A stretch of 64,000 nucleotides of DNA from a virus: positions 18,587 to 82,586 of the IMG/VR virus record IMGVR_UViG_3300035523_000117; one strand, written 5' to 3'. The position numbers and the translations under genes are program-made. The notes under the pieces were generated by a model that had not been told where the DNA came from, ran no database searches, and saw only the letters and a program-made list of their open reading frames with translations. This document shows, piece after piece, positions 46,509-55,812 of the stretch (position 1 is its first letter; every line of letters starts with the position of its first letter).

Positions 46509-46725
46509 CTCGTCGCGAGGTCAAAGGCCTTCGCAGTGAGTCGGTCTGCGGCGCCTCGCCCAACCGCCCGACATGACTCGGCTTCGTCTGCTGGCATCGG
46601 CATTGCCATGCCGATGGCGTCCGCCAGTGTCCGAGAGATCGGACCTCGGCTTGTCACACTTCGCCCGCGGGCCCCGCTTGCCCCAGGTGCCGACTCCGGA
46701 GTCCTTCGTGCCACGTGCCTTCCGC

Positions 46726-47610
46726 TCAGCGACGACGTTCCTTCTCCTGCCGGCGGCGGTACGCCTTCGCCTTGCAGGCGCCCGAGCAGTACATGCGGTT
46801 GACGCGGAAGGCGGACTTGGACACCTCGAACCACGTGCTGCACTCGTCGCACTCGCGGAAGATCTTGTTCCCGCTGATCGCCTGCGCGAACTGCAACCAG
46901 AGGGCGCCCAGGAGGTTCTTCGGGCTCAGCACGAGTACGGGCGCGACCTTGTCGGTGTCCCAGATGAGTGCTGGGAACGCCAGTGCTGGGCGCTCCTCGT
47001 CGCCCTCGAGGCGGCGCGTGACACGGCGAGCCAGGTAGTAGAGGGCGGGCTTGATGAGATCGCCCACGGCCATCGGCGCGGGGTCGCGCTCGCGGCGCCA
47101 GATGGCTTCCTCGGTGATGCTGTGCTCCGGCGCTGGGCGGTAGGACACAACGTCTCCGCCGTGCCACTTGAGGTGCGCTGCGAGCTTCTTCTTGTCGGAC
47201 TCCCGCGCCGCGCACCACAGGGCGAGCAGCTCGCGCATCTCGGCGATCTCTGCGCGCCAGGTGTCGAGGCGTTCGGCTGGCACGCTGCCGAGGTTGCCGT
47301 CGCGGGTGATGGCGGCGCGCTCGCCGCGCGGGAGCGGCACGAAGATGGTCTCGTTGCCACCGAGGAGCAGCCCGTACTTGTCGGCGAACGCGACGATCGC
47401 GTCCTTGTCGTCGGCGAGCGAGGCGAAGGTGCGGAACAGCCCGGTGTGCTCGACGAGGGGCTCGTAGGCGCGTCGCTTCTTCGGGAGGCGTTCAGCGAGG
47501 TAGTCGCCCTGGGATCCCTGCTGGCCGCGCCGCGGGATGGGCGTCGTGCTCAGGCACTGGTGCCCCGTCTCCGAGACGTACCACTCGAACCACTCCGCCC
47601 GCGCGCTCAT
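46726..47610 (-). CDS. Zinc-finger protein, possible phage regulator
   Basis: This 294-residue protein has a C-terminal zinc finger, FRECDECSTWFEVS...YCSGACKAKAYRRRQ, resembling CGNR/MYM-type fingers (C-x2-C...C-x3-C followed by a basic YRRR tail). The N-terminal ~240 residues show no known catalytic motif. GGAGAACGGCCC precedes ATG 47610. It is divergent from the early operon, a usual place for a repressor or regulator. Role inferred from position. Confidence 0.65.
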   Translation of the reverse strand: MSARAEWFEWYVSETGHQCLSTTPIPRRGQQGSQGDYLAERLPKKRRAYEPLVEHTGLFRTFASLADDKDAIVAFADKYGLLLGGNETIFVPLPRGERAAITRDGNLGSVPAERLDTWRAEIAEMRELLALWCAARESDKKKLAAHLKWHGGDVVSYRPAPEHSITEEAIWRRERDPAPMAVGDLIKPALYYLARRVTRRLEGDEERPALAFPALIWDTDKVAPVLVLSPKNLLGALWLQFAQAISGNKIFRECDECSTWFEVSKSAFRVNRMYCSGACKAKAYRRRQEKERRR

Positions 47611-47759
47611 GGGCCGTTCTCCGTCACCGGTTCGTCACCCGAATACTGTCACCACAACTTCGATTATTCTAGTGACACTTAGCCTTTGGTGCTTAGGCTG
47701 TGACTGAACGCTAGCGCCCCGCTGTTCGGCGCGCAAGGCGGGAAGGAAGGAGGTCGCCG
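47611..47759. promoter_or_regulatory. Divergent control region with repeated GTCAC words
   Basis: Between the minus-strand zinc-finger gene and the plus-strand early genes, GTCAC or its complement appears five times, including the spaced dyad TGTCAC...GTGACA (from about 47646 to 47679) and TGTGACTG near 47699. These share the TGTCAC word that opens the downstream leaders and the GGTCAC of the iteron-like array. This is a likely genetic switch region, with one protein reading all these sites. Confidence 0.55.
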
Positions 47760-48134
47760 ATGAACAAGCGCGAGGTGACGACGAGCGCCGCCGAGAAGAA
47801 ATCGACCGGTGCTTGTCACATTTCGCGTGCCAACACCGCGTTCTCTTACTGGGGGCAATTCGAAGCCAGGAGGTGCGATGGCCGAAGGCGGCCGCGAACG
47901 ATGGGTCAGGGGTTTGGAAGAAATCGACATCGCCTCTGTCACGTTCCGCGTGCCAACAGCGCGTTCTTCAAGGTGGGGGCGGTGGTCCGATCGAACCAGG
48001 AGGCGGCATGACGAACCGCAGCGACGAACGAGGAATCAAGGGGTTGCGAGAAAACGACCAGGGCTCTGTCCGGTTTTGCCCGCAAACAGCGCGTTCTTCT
48101 AGTGGGGCCGATCGTCGGCCCAGCGGAGGAACCA
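47700..48134 (+). repeat. Tandem leader-plus-start-codon units
   Basis: Four units, each a leader, a strong AGGAGG-type ribosome-binding site and an ATG, occur at ATG 47760, 47878, 48008 and 48134 (spacing 118, 130, 126). Between them are only about 18 codons before the next leader starts. Leaders at 47814, 47937 and 48067 align over TGTC, CAACASCGCGTTCTTC and TGGGG. Only the last ATG opens a convincing gene. The first three could encode short leader peptides (MNKREVTTSAAEKKS, MAEGGRERWVRGLEE, MTNRSDERGIKGLRE) or be leftovers of replaced genes. Confidence 0.65.
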
Positions 48135-48379
48135 TGAACCTGCGTCCCGGCGAGCTGGCGGTGAAGTGCCTCGAGTGCGGCTCGGTGATCGCCAAGGAGA
48201 TGGGCAAGCTCCTCGAGATCAAGAACGGCTCGAGGACGGTGCTGAGCGCGGTGTGGGGCACGGCGAACATCGAGTGCCGGCACTGCCACCACGACAACGT
48301 CGTTCCCTTCGGCACGATGACGTGCCCGATGGCCGGGCCGCCCGCGACCGACACCTCGGCCATCCCTACCAAGTGCTGA
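48134..48379 (+). CDS. Com-like zinc-ribbon protein
   Basis: This 81-residue protein has two Cys pairs, CLECG and CRHCHHDN, separated by ~30 residues including a LLEIK segment. The layout resembles Mu Com, a zinc-binding translational activator, although with a longer spacer. GGAGGAACC precedes the ATG. It is the first real gene of the rightward early operon. Confidence 0.6.
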   Translation: MNLRPGELAVKCLECGSVIAKEMGKLLEIKNGSRTVLSAVWGTANIECRHCHHDNVVPFGTMTCPMAGPPATDTSAIPTKC

Positions 48380-48463
48380 CGCAGTACCGAGTGCAGGCGC
48401 AGTAGCTCTTTCCGAAGACCAACCAGAGCGCGAGACGCCTTTACTCGGCCTTCACGAGCGCAT

Positions 48464-48488
48464 GACGCCCGGCCGCACGGCGGGCGTC
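48464..48488 (+). terminator. 8-bp hairpin after the Com-like gene
   Basis: GACGCCCG (48464-48471) pairs with CGGGCGTC (48481-48488) over a nine-base loop, between the zinc-ribbon gene and the sigma-like gene. There is no T-run, so a weak terminator or attenuator. Confidence 0.5.
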
Positions 48489-48570
48489 CATGCGCGCTTG
48501 TTGGCTGGCTCTTCATGCGAGCCTCACGCAGTCCCTCAACACCTCGAAGTCCAAGAAGGAGTTCAACGAG

Positions 48571-49260
48571 ATGAAGGCAGGACGCGACGAGCTTGCGGGC
48601 TACGAGAACGCCCATGAGCTCGTCGCGTACCTGCGCGACGGGAAGATGGAGGCAGCCTCCCGGAACGCGCCGCTGCGCGGGCTGGTCGCGGCGGCGCAGT
48701 CCACCGACCCGTGGGCGGGGCTGGCGAGGAGCCTACTGCTGCTCTCGATGATGGCCGCGCTCGAGGCCACCGCGGGCCGGAAGCGGGGCCGGATGTGTGC
48801 CGAGGAGGTGATGGCCGAGGTCGTCGCCGAGTTCTACGAACGCATCCGCCGCTTGGACCTCGACAAGGACCCGAAGGTGGCGGCGACGCTGGTCAAGAAC
48901 ACCGAGCGCGGCGTCGGCGAGCGCGGCAGCAAGGCCCGCCGGGCGCAGGCCGCCGAGGTCCACGTCGATGCCGAGACCATCGTCGACGAGCGAACCGAGG
49001 AACCCAAGGAGCCGGCGATCCTCGGCGTGCGCCGCGCGAACGGCGAGGCCGACGCGGCGATGGCGCTCCACGAGTGGATGACGCCCGTGGTCGGCGAGAA
49101 GGACGCCGACCTGGTGCTCGGGGCGGTCGTCGCGGAGCAGAGCCAGCGCGAGCTGGCGGACGAGCTGGGCGTGACCCACGCGGCGGCGCGCAAGCGGCTC
49201 GGTCGCGCCCTCGACAAGCTGCACGACCACCTGAGCGACCGGGAACCCGAGCAGCCATGA
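48571..49260 (+). CDS. Sigma-70 region 4-like phage protein
   Basis: This 229-residue protein ends in a clear sigma-type HTH: VAEQSQRELADELGVTHAAARKRLGRALDKL. The middle (EEVMAEVVAEFYERIRRLDLD) could be a degenerate region 2. AAGGAG lies ten bases before ATG 48571; an earlier in-frame ATG at 48490 lacks a good site. The stop overlaps the primase start (ATGA). It may direct RNA polymerase to the repeated phage leaders, which is testable inference. Confidence 0.65.
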   Translation: MKAGRDELAGYENAHELVAYLRDGKMEAASRNAPLRGLVAAAQSTDPWAGLARSLLLLSMMAALEATAGRKRGRMCAEEVMAEVVAEFYERIRRLDLDKDPKVAATLVKNTERGVGERGSKARRAQAAEVHVDAETIVDERTEEPKEPAILGVRRANGEADAAMALHEWMTPVVGEKDADLVLGAVVAEQSQRELADELGVTHAAARKRLGRALDKLHDHLSDREPEQP

Positions 49261-52200
49261 CCCTCGTCGCGGTCGCGCCCCACAAGTACGTGAAGGGCTT
49301 CGACGGCTCCCAGCCGGCGCAGTGCCGGTACGACGTCATGGAGCTCGCCGAGGCCCTGTCGCGCACCTACCCGACCGACGCCCACCTGGTGACCTACGTG
49401 GTGAAGGGTTGGGAGCGGCAGCCCCGCATCAACAAGGCGGGGCTGCCGCTGGTCTCGCACCGCGTGGAGGTCGGCGTCTTCTTCTGCGACGTCGACAACC
49501 CCGCCCACGGCACCTGGACCGAGGAGTTGCGCGCGGCGGCGCTGGCCCAGGACGACTCGCTCCCCATCCTTCAGACAGTCGGCATCTACCACACCGCTCA
49601 CGGGCGCCGGATCGTTCAGCCACTCGACTCGCCCATCGCGGTGCAGGAGGTGGAGCCCTACCTCAAGCGCTGGCTCCTCGAGCTGGAGAGAGCGGGCATC
49701 GCAGTCGACTGGGCCTGCGGAGACTGGACGCGTCACTTCCGCCTGCCGAACGTCCGCATCAAGGGCCACGACTTCCGCAGCCCGCATCTGTGCCTCGAGC
49801 GGATGCGTCCAATTGCGCTCGCGCCGCTCAACACGACGACGACCGCGCCGGCTGCGGCCAGTGGTACGTCTCCACCAACCCCGGTAGTCGCGGTCGACTG
49901 GTCCCGGGACCTCCCGCCGGGCTGGCAGCCGCGCATCGAGCCCGTCGCTGCGGCGATCCGCGCCGTCACGAGCGAGTGGCACACCCTCTTCCTGGCCATC
50001 GCCGGAGCCCTCCTCGCGCGGGGCGTGCCCCCGGAGCACCTCCCGGCGATCTGCCGGTCGCTCTCGCTCTCGACGGAGACCGATACCCGCACCGACGATC
50101 GCGAAGCAGCAGCGCGAACTACGGTCCAGCGACGCCTGTCCGGCCAGCCGACCACGGGCTGGGGCGCGCTCGCGTCGAGGTGGCCCGCCGTGGCGGAAGC
50201 GCTCGACGCAGCCCTGGCCACTGGCAACGAAGCGCGTGTGCGCGCGCAGATCGCCGCCGAGCCCGACGTCCCGGTCACCTCCCTTGCCGAGACGACGGCG
50301 GCGCTGGAGGACGCGATTCGGCACGCACCCGACGGGCTCACCTTGATCCAGGCCGAGTGCGGGCTCGGGAAGACCAAGGCCGCGATGCATGTGGCGGCGG
50401 AGCGCGCTGCCAGGCCGTACGCTTCCAAGGAAGCGAAGGGCGAGCGCGCGCCGCCGCAGTCCAAAACCGCCATCTCGGTCGACAAGCACGACCTCGCGAT
50501 CCAGATCGCCGACGACCTCACGGGCCTGGGCGCGAAGGTGCGGCGGATCTTCGGGCCTCTCTCAGTCAAGAACGAGGATGGAACCCCAGCCTGCCGGTAC
50601 CACGCGATCGCAAGGCCGCTCGTCGAGGGCGGGCAGACGATGCAGTGGGAGCTCTGCCAGGGGCGTGGCGACGAGCCGTGCGAGTTCGCCGAGGGTTGCA
50701 TCGCCAAGGAGGGCGTTGAGGGCCCTGCGGAAGCGCGGATTACCGTCGGCCCCCACGCTCTACTCAACGCGCTCGACGCGGCGGCCGGCACCACGGGCCT
50801 CCTGGTCATCGACGAGCCCCCGGAGTTGCTCGACACGGTCCGCCTCTCGCTCGAGGACCTCGCGACCGCCCAGGCGCAGCTGCCTGCTTTCGACGAGAGG
50901 TTCGCGGCGGCGGCACGGCCTGCGCTCGATGCTGTCTACGCCTGGGTCGCCGAGCTGGCCACGCCGGGTGCGGTGACGACCATCCCGGAGGCGGTGCGCA
51001 CCACCGCACACCGGATCAGCCCGGCCAGCCTCGACCAGGCCCATTTCGCCACCTGCACCGCTGGCGACGCGGTCGAGTGCCTGGCCGCCGGGAACACTCC
51101 CGAGCGAGAAGGCCGGCCGCCGTTGATGAAGTTCGAGGAGGTGCGGCTGGCCCGGCGGTCGGTCGACCGGGCCACGCTGCTCGGCGCCGCCTCCAAGGCT
51201 CTGTGGACCCTCTATCGCGCCGTGGTCTCCAAGGATCCGGTCGCGGCGCGCGTCGAGGACCTCGACCGGCTGGGGCGCGTGTTGCTGGTCACCTTCTCGC
51301 GCGACCAGCTCGCCCGCGCCCTCAAGCGCGAGGGGGCAGTCGTGGTCATGGACGCCAACGCCGACCTTGCCCGCCCGGCGATGGCGAAGGTCGTCGGCTA
51401 CGAGCCGCCGCTCCACCACTTCGCCGCCGAGGACGGGGCGAGGATCACCCGCACCTTGCTGCGCTGCGGCTCGGCCACCCGCAAGGGCTGGATCAAGGGC
51501 GGCAAACTCGTCATCGACGGCAGCCTCAGCACTGCGTTGCAGGCCGCGCTCGCGTGGGCCCAGGAGGATCCAGCCGCCACCAGGCTCGGCCTCATCACCC
51601 TGCACGTGGTCGAGGTAGCGATTGCCGCCGCCCTCCACCCCGACAACAAGGAGAACGCAGGCACCTGGAAGAAGCTCCGCCAGTCGAAGAAGGCACTCGC
51701 CGAGGCCCGGGAGAAGCTCGGCCCGATCCTGCGCGCGTGGCCCGGCGAGGTACGCCTCGGGCACTACGGCGCCGTCCGCGGCCTCAACGACATGGCCGAC
51801 GTCGACTGCCTCGTCACGCTGGGCGACCCCTGGCCGAACCTGGGCGAGGTCCAGAACGAGGTCGCCTACCTCGGCCTGCCCGAGACCTGGGAGGCGCGTG
51901 TCGAGGCGCGGTGCCGGGCCGAGTTGCAGCAGGCCCATGGCCGTCTCCGTACCGTCCACCGGGCGCGACCTGGCCGGGCACTCCATGTGGGCAACGTCCT
52001 TCCCGCTGGCACCGGGTGGTCCTCGGGGCGTGTCGAGTATCGGCGGCTGGAGAACGCACCTCGCACTGCGGTCTCGACGATGCCTGCGACCGAGATCCTC
52101 GCCATGATCGAGACCCTCGGCGGCACCCGCGCAGCAGCACGCGAACTGGGCTGCGCCATCGGAGCCGTCCACAACTTCACCAGCGGGAAGCGGAAGCTGC

Positions 52201-52289
52201 CGGTCGAGTTGGAAGCGAAGCTGCGCGGACTGGTCGAGCGATCCCTTCCGGCCACCAGCGACGTACTCGGCGGGAGTCCAGACTGTTGA
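49257..52289 (+). CDS. Primase-polymerase/helicase replication protein
   Basis: This 1010-residue protein has an N-terminal archaeo-eukaryotic primase-type domain with catalytic DxD (FFCDVDNP, Asp ~78 and ~80) and a TRHFRLPNVR motif (~160). A helicase part follows with Walker A ECGLGKTKAAMH (~368) and Walker B LLVIDEPPELLD (~518), then a conserved GAVRGLNDMADVDCL block and a C-terminal HTH (GGTRAAARELGCAIGAVHNF). It initiates replication of the element. The homolog at 1-671 covers only its end. Intact. Confidence 0.85.
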   Translation: MTLVAVAPHKYVKGFDGSQPAQCRYDVMELAEALSRTYPTDAHLVTYVVKGWERQPRINKAGLPLVSHRVEVGVFFCDVDNPAHGTWTEELRAAALAQDDSLPILQTVGIYHTAHGRRIVQPLDSPIAVQEVEPYLKRWLLELERAGIAVDWACGDWTRHFRLPNVRIKGHDFRSPHLCLERMRPIALAPLNTTTTAPAAASGTSPPTPVVAVDWSRDLPPGWQPRIEPVAAAIRAVTSEWHTLFLAIAGALLARGVPPEHLPAICRSLSLSTETDTRTDDREAAARTTVQRRLSGQPTTGWGALASRWPAVAEALDAALATGNEARVRAQIAAEPDVPVTSLAETTAALEDAIRHAPDGLTLIQAECGLGKTKAAMHVAAERAARPYASKEAKGERAPPQSKTAISVDKHDLAIQIADDLTGLGAKVRRIFGPLSVKNEDGTPACRYHAIARPLVEGGQTMQWELCQGRGDEPCEFAEGCIAKEGVEGPAEARITVGPHALLNALDAAAGTTGLLVIDEPPELLDTVRLSLEDLATAQAQLPAFDERFAAAARPALDAVYAWVAELATPGAVTTIPEAVRTTAHRISPASLDQAHFATCTAGDAVECLAAGNTPEREGRPPLMKFEEVRLARRSVDRATLLGAASKALWTLYRAVVSKDPVAARVEDLDRLGRVLLVTFSRDQLARALKREGAVVVMDANADLARPAMAKVVGYEPPLHHFAAEDGARITRTLLRCGSATRKGWIKGGKLVIDGSLSTALQAALAWAQEDPAATRLGLITLHVVEVAIAAALHPDNKENAGTWKKLRQSKKALAEAREKLGPILRAWPGEVRLGHYGAVRGLNDMADVDCLVTLGDPWPNLGEVQNEVAYLGLPETWEARVEARCRAELQQAHGRLRTVHRARPGRALHVGNVLPAGTGWSSGRVEYRRLENAPRTAVSTMPATEILAMIETLGGTRAAARELGCAIGAVHNFTSGKRKLPVELEAKLRGLVERSLPATSDVLGGSPDC

Positions 52290-52320
52290 GCGGCGCGAGT
52301 TTGTTTTGCGAACCGTGTCG

Positions 52321-52382
52321 ACCGGTGTTCACGACCCCCTCTAAAGATCCAGTCTTCTTTAAAGGGCCCCGTGAACACCGGT
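52321..52382. terminator. 13-bp hairpin after the primase gene
   Basis: ACCGGTGTTCACG (52321-52333) pairs perfectly with CGTGAACACCGGT (52370-52382). The inner part (CCCTCTAAAG with CTTTAAAGGG) extends the stem with few mismatches. It occupies the same place as the left-element hairpin at 678-729 but shares little arm sequence. Bases to 52622 hold no gene; GGTKAACACCCGCAGA occurs twice (about 52514 and 52592). Confidence 0.65.
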
Positions 52383-52622
52383 CCTATCGGTGCGCGAACT
52401 GCAACTTCCCCCGCACCCGCTTCACAGCCAGAGATTGGCTCGTCGTGCCGAAGGGTTGAGTCGCATCGGAGGGACTTTCCTCGCCACTCGGCGCTCGCGC
52501 GCCGCCCGGCTTGGTGAACACCCGCAGAGCGCGCGCGCATCGACGTCTTCGCCGGTGTCGCCACTCTCCAGGTAGCTCGACCGCCGCCCTCGGTTAACAC
52601 CCGCAGATTCGACCACTCGGGA

Positions 52623-52694
52623 TGTCACAGGTCGCCTTCGGACCCCGCTTGTCCCCGGCGAAGGGGCAATTCCGCCCAGCGCCCGGAGACCTGT
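52623..52694 (+). promoter_or_regulatory. TGTCAC leader of the methyltransferase
   Basis: TGTCACAGGTCGCC, CCCCGCTTGTCCCCGG, GGGGCAATTC and CGGAGACCTGT precede ATG 52695. It shares its first two blocks with the leader at 54846-54918 and its GGGGCAATTC with those at 973 and 47814. It lies behind the primase terminator, so the methyltransferase has its own start signal. Confidence 0.6.
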
Positions 52695-54302
52695 ATGAGG
52701 CTCGCCATCGCCGACGTCACCATCCCCGACGCTCGCTTGCGACAGCTCAACGAGAAGGTCGTCGCGCAGCTCGCCGACAGCATTCGCGAGGTCGGCCTGC
52801 TCAACCCTGTCACCGTCACGCCGAAGAACATCCTCGTCGCGGGTCTCCACCGGTTGAAGGCTTGCACGCTGCTCGGCTGGTCGGACGTCCCGGTAGTGGT
52901 CGCCGACCTCCAGGGCCAGAAGCGAGAGCTCGCGGAGATCGACGAGAACCTGATCCGGAGCGAGCTGACCATGCTCGAGCGCAGCGAGTTCCTCGCAATG
53001 CGCAAGGCCATCTACGAGTGCCTGCACCCGGAGACCAAGGTCGGTGGGGCGCCCGGCAAGGCAGGCGGTGGCAAGGTGGCGAAGAACGACAAGATGGCGT
53101 CCTTCGTCGAGGACACCGCAGCCAAGACCGGCTTCAGCAAGCGGACCATCGAGCGCGGCGTCGCCCTCGCGCGTGACCTCGCACCGGACGTGAGGCAGTC
53201 GCTCCTCGGGACACCTATCGCGGACAACACCTACGCGCTCCGGGCCCTCGCCGACGAGCCCTTCGCTCGCCAGCGCGAGCTCCTCGCCCTCGGACTCGAC
53301 GCCATCGACCAGCTCGCCCGGGCCAAGCGCGAGCGGGAGAAGACGACCCGAGTCCGCATCATCGACGTCGAAGAGGGCGAGACGGACGACCAGGCCCTCG
53401 CGCGTGTGCAGGCCCAGGGCGAGGAGCGGATCGCCTGCGCGCTCGCCCCGGCAGTCAAGGATGCCATCCGGAACACGCCGCTGGCCGACGACAGGGCCGC
53501 CCTGGTCGGGCTCGCCCGCGAGAAGAATCCCGCCGCACAGAAGGCGATCGCCGACAAGCTTGTGTCGGGGGACGCCAAGAACGTCCAGCAGGCCAAGCGC
53601 CAGCTCGAGGAGGAGCGCCGACTCGCGCAGCTGGTCCCCGCCTCTCCCGACGCGTGCGTTCTCCAGGGCGATGCCAGCGACCTGATCGCCAGCCTCGAGG
53701 TGCGGCCGGACTGCGTGGTGATGGACCCGCCCTACGGCCTCGAGACGCACCGCACTCGCGAGGGCGGCCAGGACTACGCGGACGGCGAGCAATACGCCGA
53801 GGTCATGCTGCGCCTCGCCTGCGGCCTCCTGGTAAAGCACCTGGCGCCGGACGCTCACCTGTACGTTTTCTCCGGCTACAGCAGCGCGGCCAAGTACAAG
53901 ACCATCCTCGCCGAGCACTTCGAGGTGCAGGAGAACCCGATCATCTGGGTGAAGGACAACCACACCCTCTGCGACTTCGCCCAGGCCTACCCCAACAAGC
54001 ACGAGTACGTCTGGTTCGCGCGGATGCGCGGCAGCAAGCGCCGGCTCGCGCGCTGCGTCCCCGATGTGATCGAGGTCCCGCGCACCCGCGAGAGCACCCA
54101 CAGCGCCGAGAAGCCCGTCGACCTGCTCAAGCTCTTCATCGAGCAGAGCACCGCGCCCGGCGAGCTGGTGCTGGACCCGTTCGCGGGCAGCGGCTCCACG
54201 GGAGTCGCCGCCGTCCAGTGCGGCCGCCGCTTCCTCGGCTTCGAGGTCGACGAGAAGTGGGCGCGGGTCGCCCAGAGCCGCTGCGCGGAGGCCAGGCCGT
54301 GA
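52695..54302 (+). CDS. ParB-domain DNA N-methyltransferase
   Basis: This 535-residue protein has an N-terminal ParB domain (VAQLADSIREVGLLNPVTV, VAGLHRLKAC, EIDENLIRSELTMLER), a helical KorB-like middle (TGFSKRTIERGVALARDL), and a C-terminal methylase with motif IV DPPYG (~343) and motif I LDPFAGSGSTGVAA (~493). Order IV-I marks a beta-type N6A/N4C enzyme. It is followed with overlap by a nuclease-like gene, which raises the possibility of a modification-restriction pair. Confidence 0.87.
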   Translation: MRLAIADVTIPDARLRQLNEKVVAQLADSIREVGLLNPVTVTPKNILVAGLHRLKACTLLGWSDVPVVVADLQGQKRELAEIDENLIRSELTMLERSEFLAMRKAIYECLHPETKVGGAPGKAGGGKVAKNDKMASFVEDTAAKTGFSKRTIERGVALARDLAPDVRQSLLGTPIADNTYALRALADEPFARQRELLALGLDAIDQLARAKREREKTTRVRIIDVEEGETDDQALARVQAQGEERIACALAPAVKDAIRNTPLADDRAALVGLAREKNPAAQKAIADKLVSGDAKNVQQAKRQLEEERRLAQLVPASPDACVLQGDASDLIASLEVRPDCVVMDPPYGLETHRTREGGQDYADGEQYAEVMLRLACGLLVKHLAPDAHLYVFSGYSSAAKYKTILAEHFEVQENPIIWVKDNHTLCDFAQAYPNKHEYVWFARMRGSKRRLARCVPDVIEVPRTRESTHSAEKPVDLLKLFIEQSTAPGELVLDPFAGSGSTGVAAVQCGRRFLGFEVDEKWARVAQSRCAEARP

Positions 54303-54922
54303 CCTTCCAGGACGCCCTGGCGTTCGGCCGGGACGGCGAGGAGCGGGTCGCGGCGAAGCTGATCCGGCTCGGCTTCGTCGTCTCGCCGCTCTACCAGTAT
54401 GAGGGCCACAAGCGCGCGCCGGTGCTGCTCTACCGCCTCGACGGTGCGGTGGGCTGCCTCACGCATCCCGACTTGGCGGTCTTCGGGAAGACGTGCTGCT
54501 TCGCCGAGGTCAAGCGCAAGCGGCGCTGGGTGGACTTCGACCGAGGGCGCGGCCTGGAGACGGGGTGCAACCTCGGCCTCTGGCAGCAGTACCTCGCGGT
54601 GGGCCGCGCTACGGGCCTGCCCGTCTGGCTCTTCTTCATCCACGAGGAGCAGGAGCCCACGGGGGTCTTCGCCGGCCAGGCCGAGAGGCTGCTGCCGCAC
54701 CTGCGGGAGTGGGACGGCCTGCGCGGGACCTTCCGCGTCTCGAAGCCACTGGCGCTCTTCCCGAGGACCGCGCTGCTCCCGAAGTGGACCCTCGCCGAGC
54801 TGGACGACTGCCACGAAGGGAATCGAGTTGCCCTGCAAGAGTCGATGTCACAACCGCCCGCGTCGCCCCGCTTGTCTCCGGGTGAAGGCCAACGAAGCGA
54901 CCACGCGGGAGACAGGCCGTGA
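54299..54922 (+). CDS. PD-(D/E)XK-like nuclease, GTG start
   Basis: This 207-residue protein is read from GTG 54299, which overlaps the methyltransferase stop (GTGA). It begins VTFQDALAFGRDGEERVAAK (helix typical of the fold) and has the catalytic pattern HPDLAVFGKTCCFAEVKRK, i.e. D...E-x-K, followed by a QQYLAVGRATGLPVWLFF helix and strand. No ATG starts exist near, so it is easily missed. It lacks a relative in the left element within this window. Role: restriction partner of the methylase, or a phage recombination/packaging nuclease. Confidence 0.65.
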   Translation: MTFQDALAFGRDGEERVAAKLIRLGFVVSPLYQYEGHKRAPVLLYRLDGAVGCLTHPDLAVFGKTCCFAEVKRKRRWVDFDRGRGLETGCNLGLWQQYLAVGRATGLPVWLFFIHEEQEPTGVFAGQAERLLPHLREWDGLRGTFRVSKPLALFPRTALLPKWTLAELDDCHEGNRVALQESMSQPPASPRLSPGEGQRSDHAGDRP

Positions 54923-55572
54923 CCCCAGCAAACGCACGCATCGCCGACGACCTGACCTGGTTCTGGAACTGGGCCGAGGGCGAGCTCGGCGTCCCCTCAA
55001 ACTACATGGCCATGGTCAATGCCATCCGCCTCGGCACGCGCAGGAGCGGTGGCAGCCCCTCCACCGAAATGGACCCCGGCCGCCTCGCCGCTGCCACGCG
55101 CATGCGGCTCATCGAGCGAACGCTCCAGCGCCTGACCTCCGACGACCGCCGCGTACTCTTCGCCGCTTTCGGTCCCCACGCTCGGAACCTCCCGCTCCTC
55201 GACGAGCTTGCCCCCGTGGCCGTCCTCACCAAGGCCGCCCGCGCCGCGCACGTGGCCTCGAACACCAACAGGACCATCGGTGAGTGGCTCCTGCGTCTCG
55301 TCCACCGCGTCTCCAACGGCCTGGGCGACCACGTCGCCGAGGACCGCGTCACCGTCCACGCCATCGCCACCGAAGCCCGCGCGCTCCTCGACCAGTCCCT
55401 GCGTGCCTACTCGGAAGCCTGGCGCCTGCGGCCGGGCGCGCCCGGCAAGGTCGACGTGCCGTCCGCAGCCACGCAGGCCCGCTCGCGACCTCTCGTGCCG
55501 GCTCGGCCCGAGAACGCAGCGGTAGGTAGGGGGACAGCGCGGCACGCCACGGCCCGGGACCGCTCGAAATAA
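54919..55572 (+). CDS. Conserved phage protein, possible late-gene regulator
   Basis: This 217-residue protein starts at GTG 54919 overlapping the nuclease stop. It is homologous to 1037-1621 (WFWNWAEGELGVPSNYMAMV; MRLIERTLQRLTSDDRRVLF; RLVHRVSNGLGDHVAEDR), with a longer Pro/Ala-rich, unconserved tail. The TGTCAC leader at 54846 lies inside the end of the nuclease gene. Same uncertainty about function as the left copy. Confidence 0.6.
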   Translation: MTPANARIADDLTWFWNWAEGELGVPSNYMAMVNAIRLGTRRSGGSPSTEMDPGRLAAATRMRLIERTLQRLTSDDRRVLFAAFGPHARNLPLLDELAPVAVLTKAARAAHVASNTNRTIGEWLLRLVHRVSNGLGDHVAEDRVTVHAIATEARALLDQSLRAYSEAWRLRPGAPGKVDVPSAATQARSRPLVPARPENAAVGRGTARHATARDRSK

Positions 55573-55812
55573 ATGTTTGGGCCCCCCCGGTCGCCAGACG
55601 GCGCTCCTGCGTGTGCGCGTCGAAAAAATCCGTGCAGTTTCTTTCGTTCGCGGTGGGAACGGCGGGACGTCCCCAGGGCCCTCGCCGGATGCGATCGTGG
55701 GCGCCACGGGCCCCCACGATCGCCCGCCCGGGCCGCTTGTCGGCTCGGCCGAAGGGGTTCGCTGGCGCCGAGTAGCCCGAAAACCAGTACCGGGAGAAAT
55801 CGCTGATCCCTT

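Noticed and set aside
46279-46539. A plus-strand 86-codon frame
   Set aside because: It reads through the CGGTCA iteron-like repeats and their flanks; the apparent peptide repeats come from the DNA repeat, and no ribosome-binding site fits.
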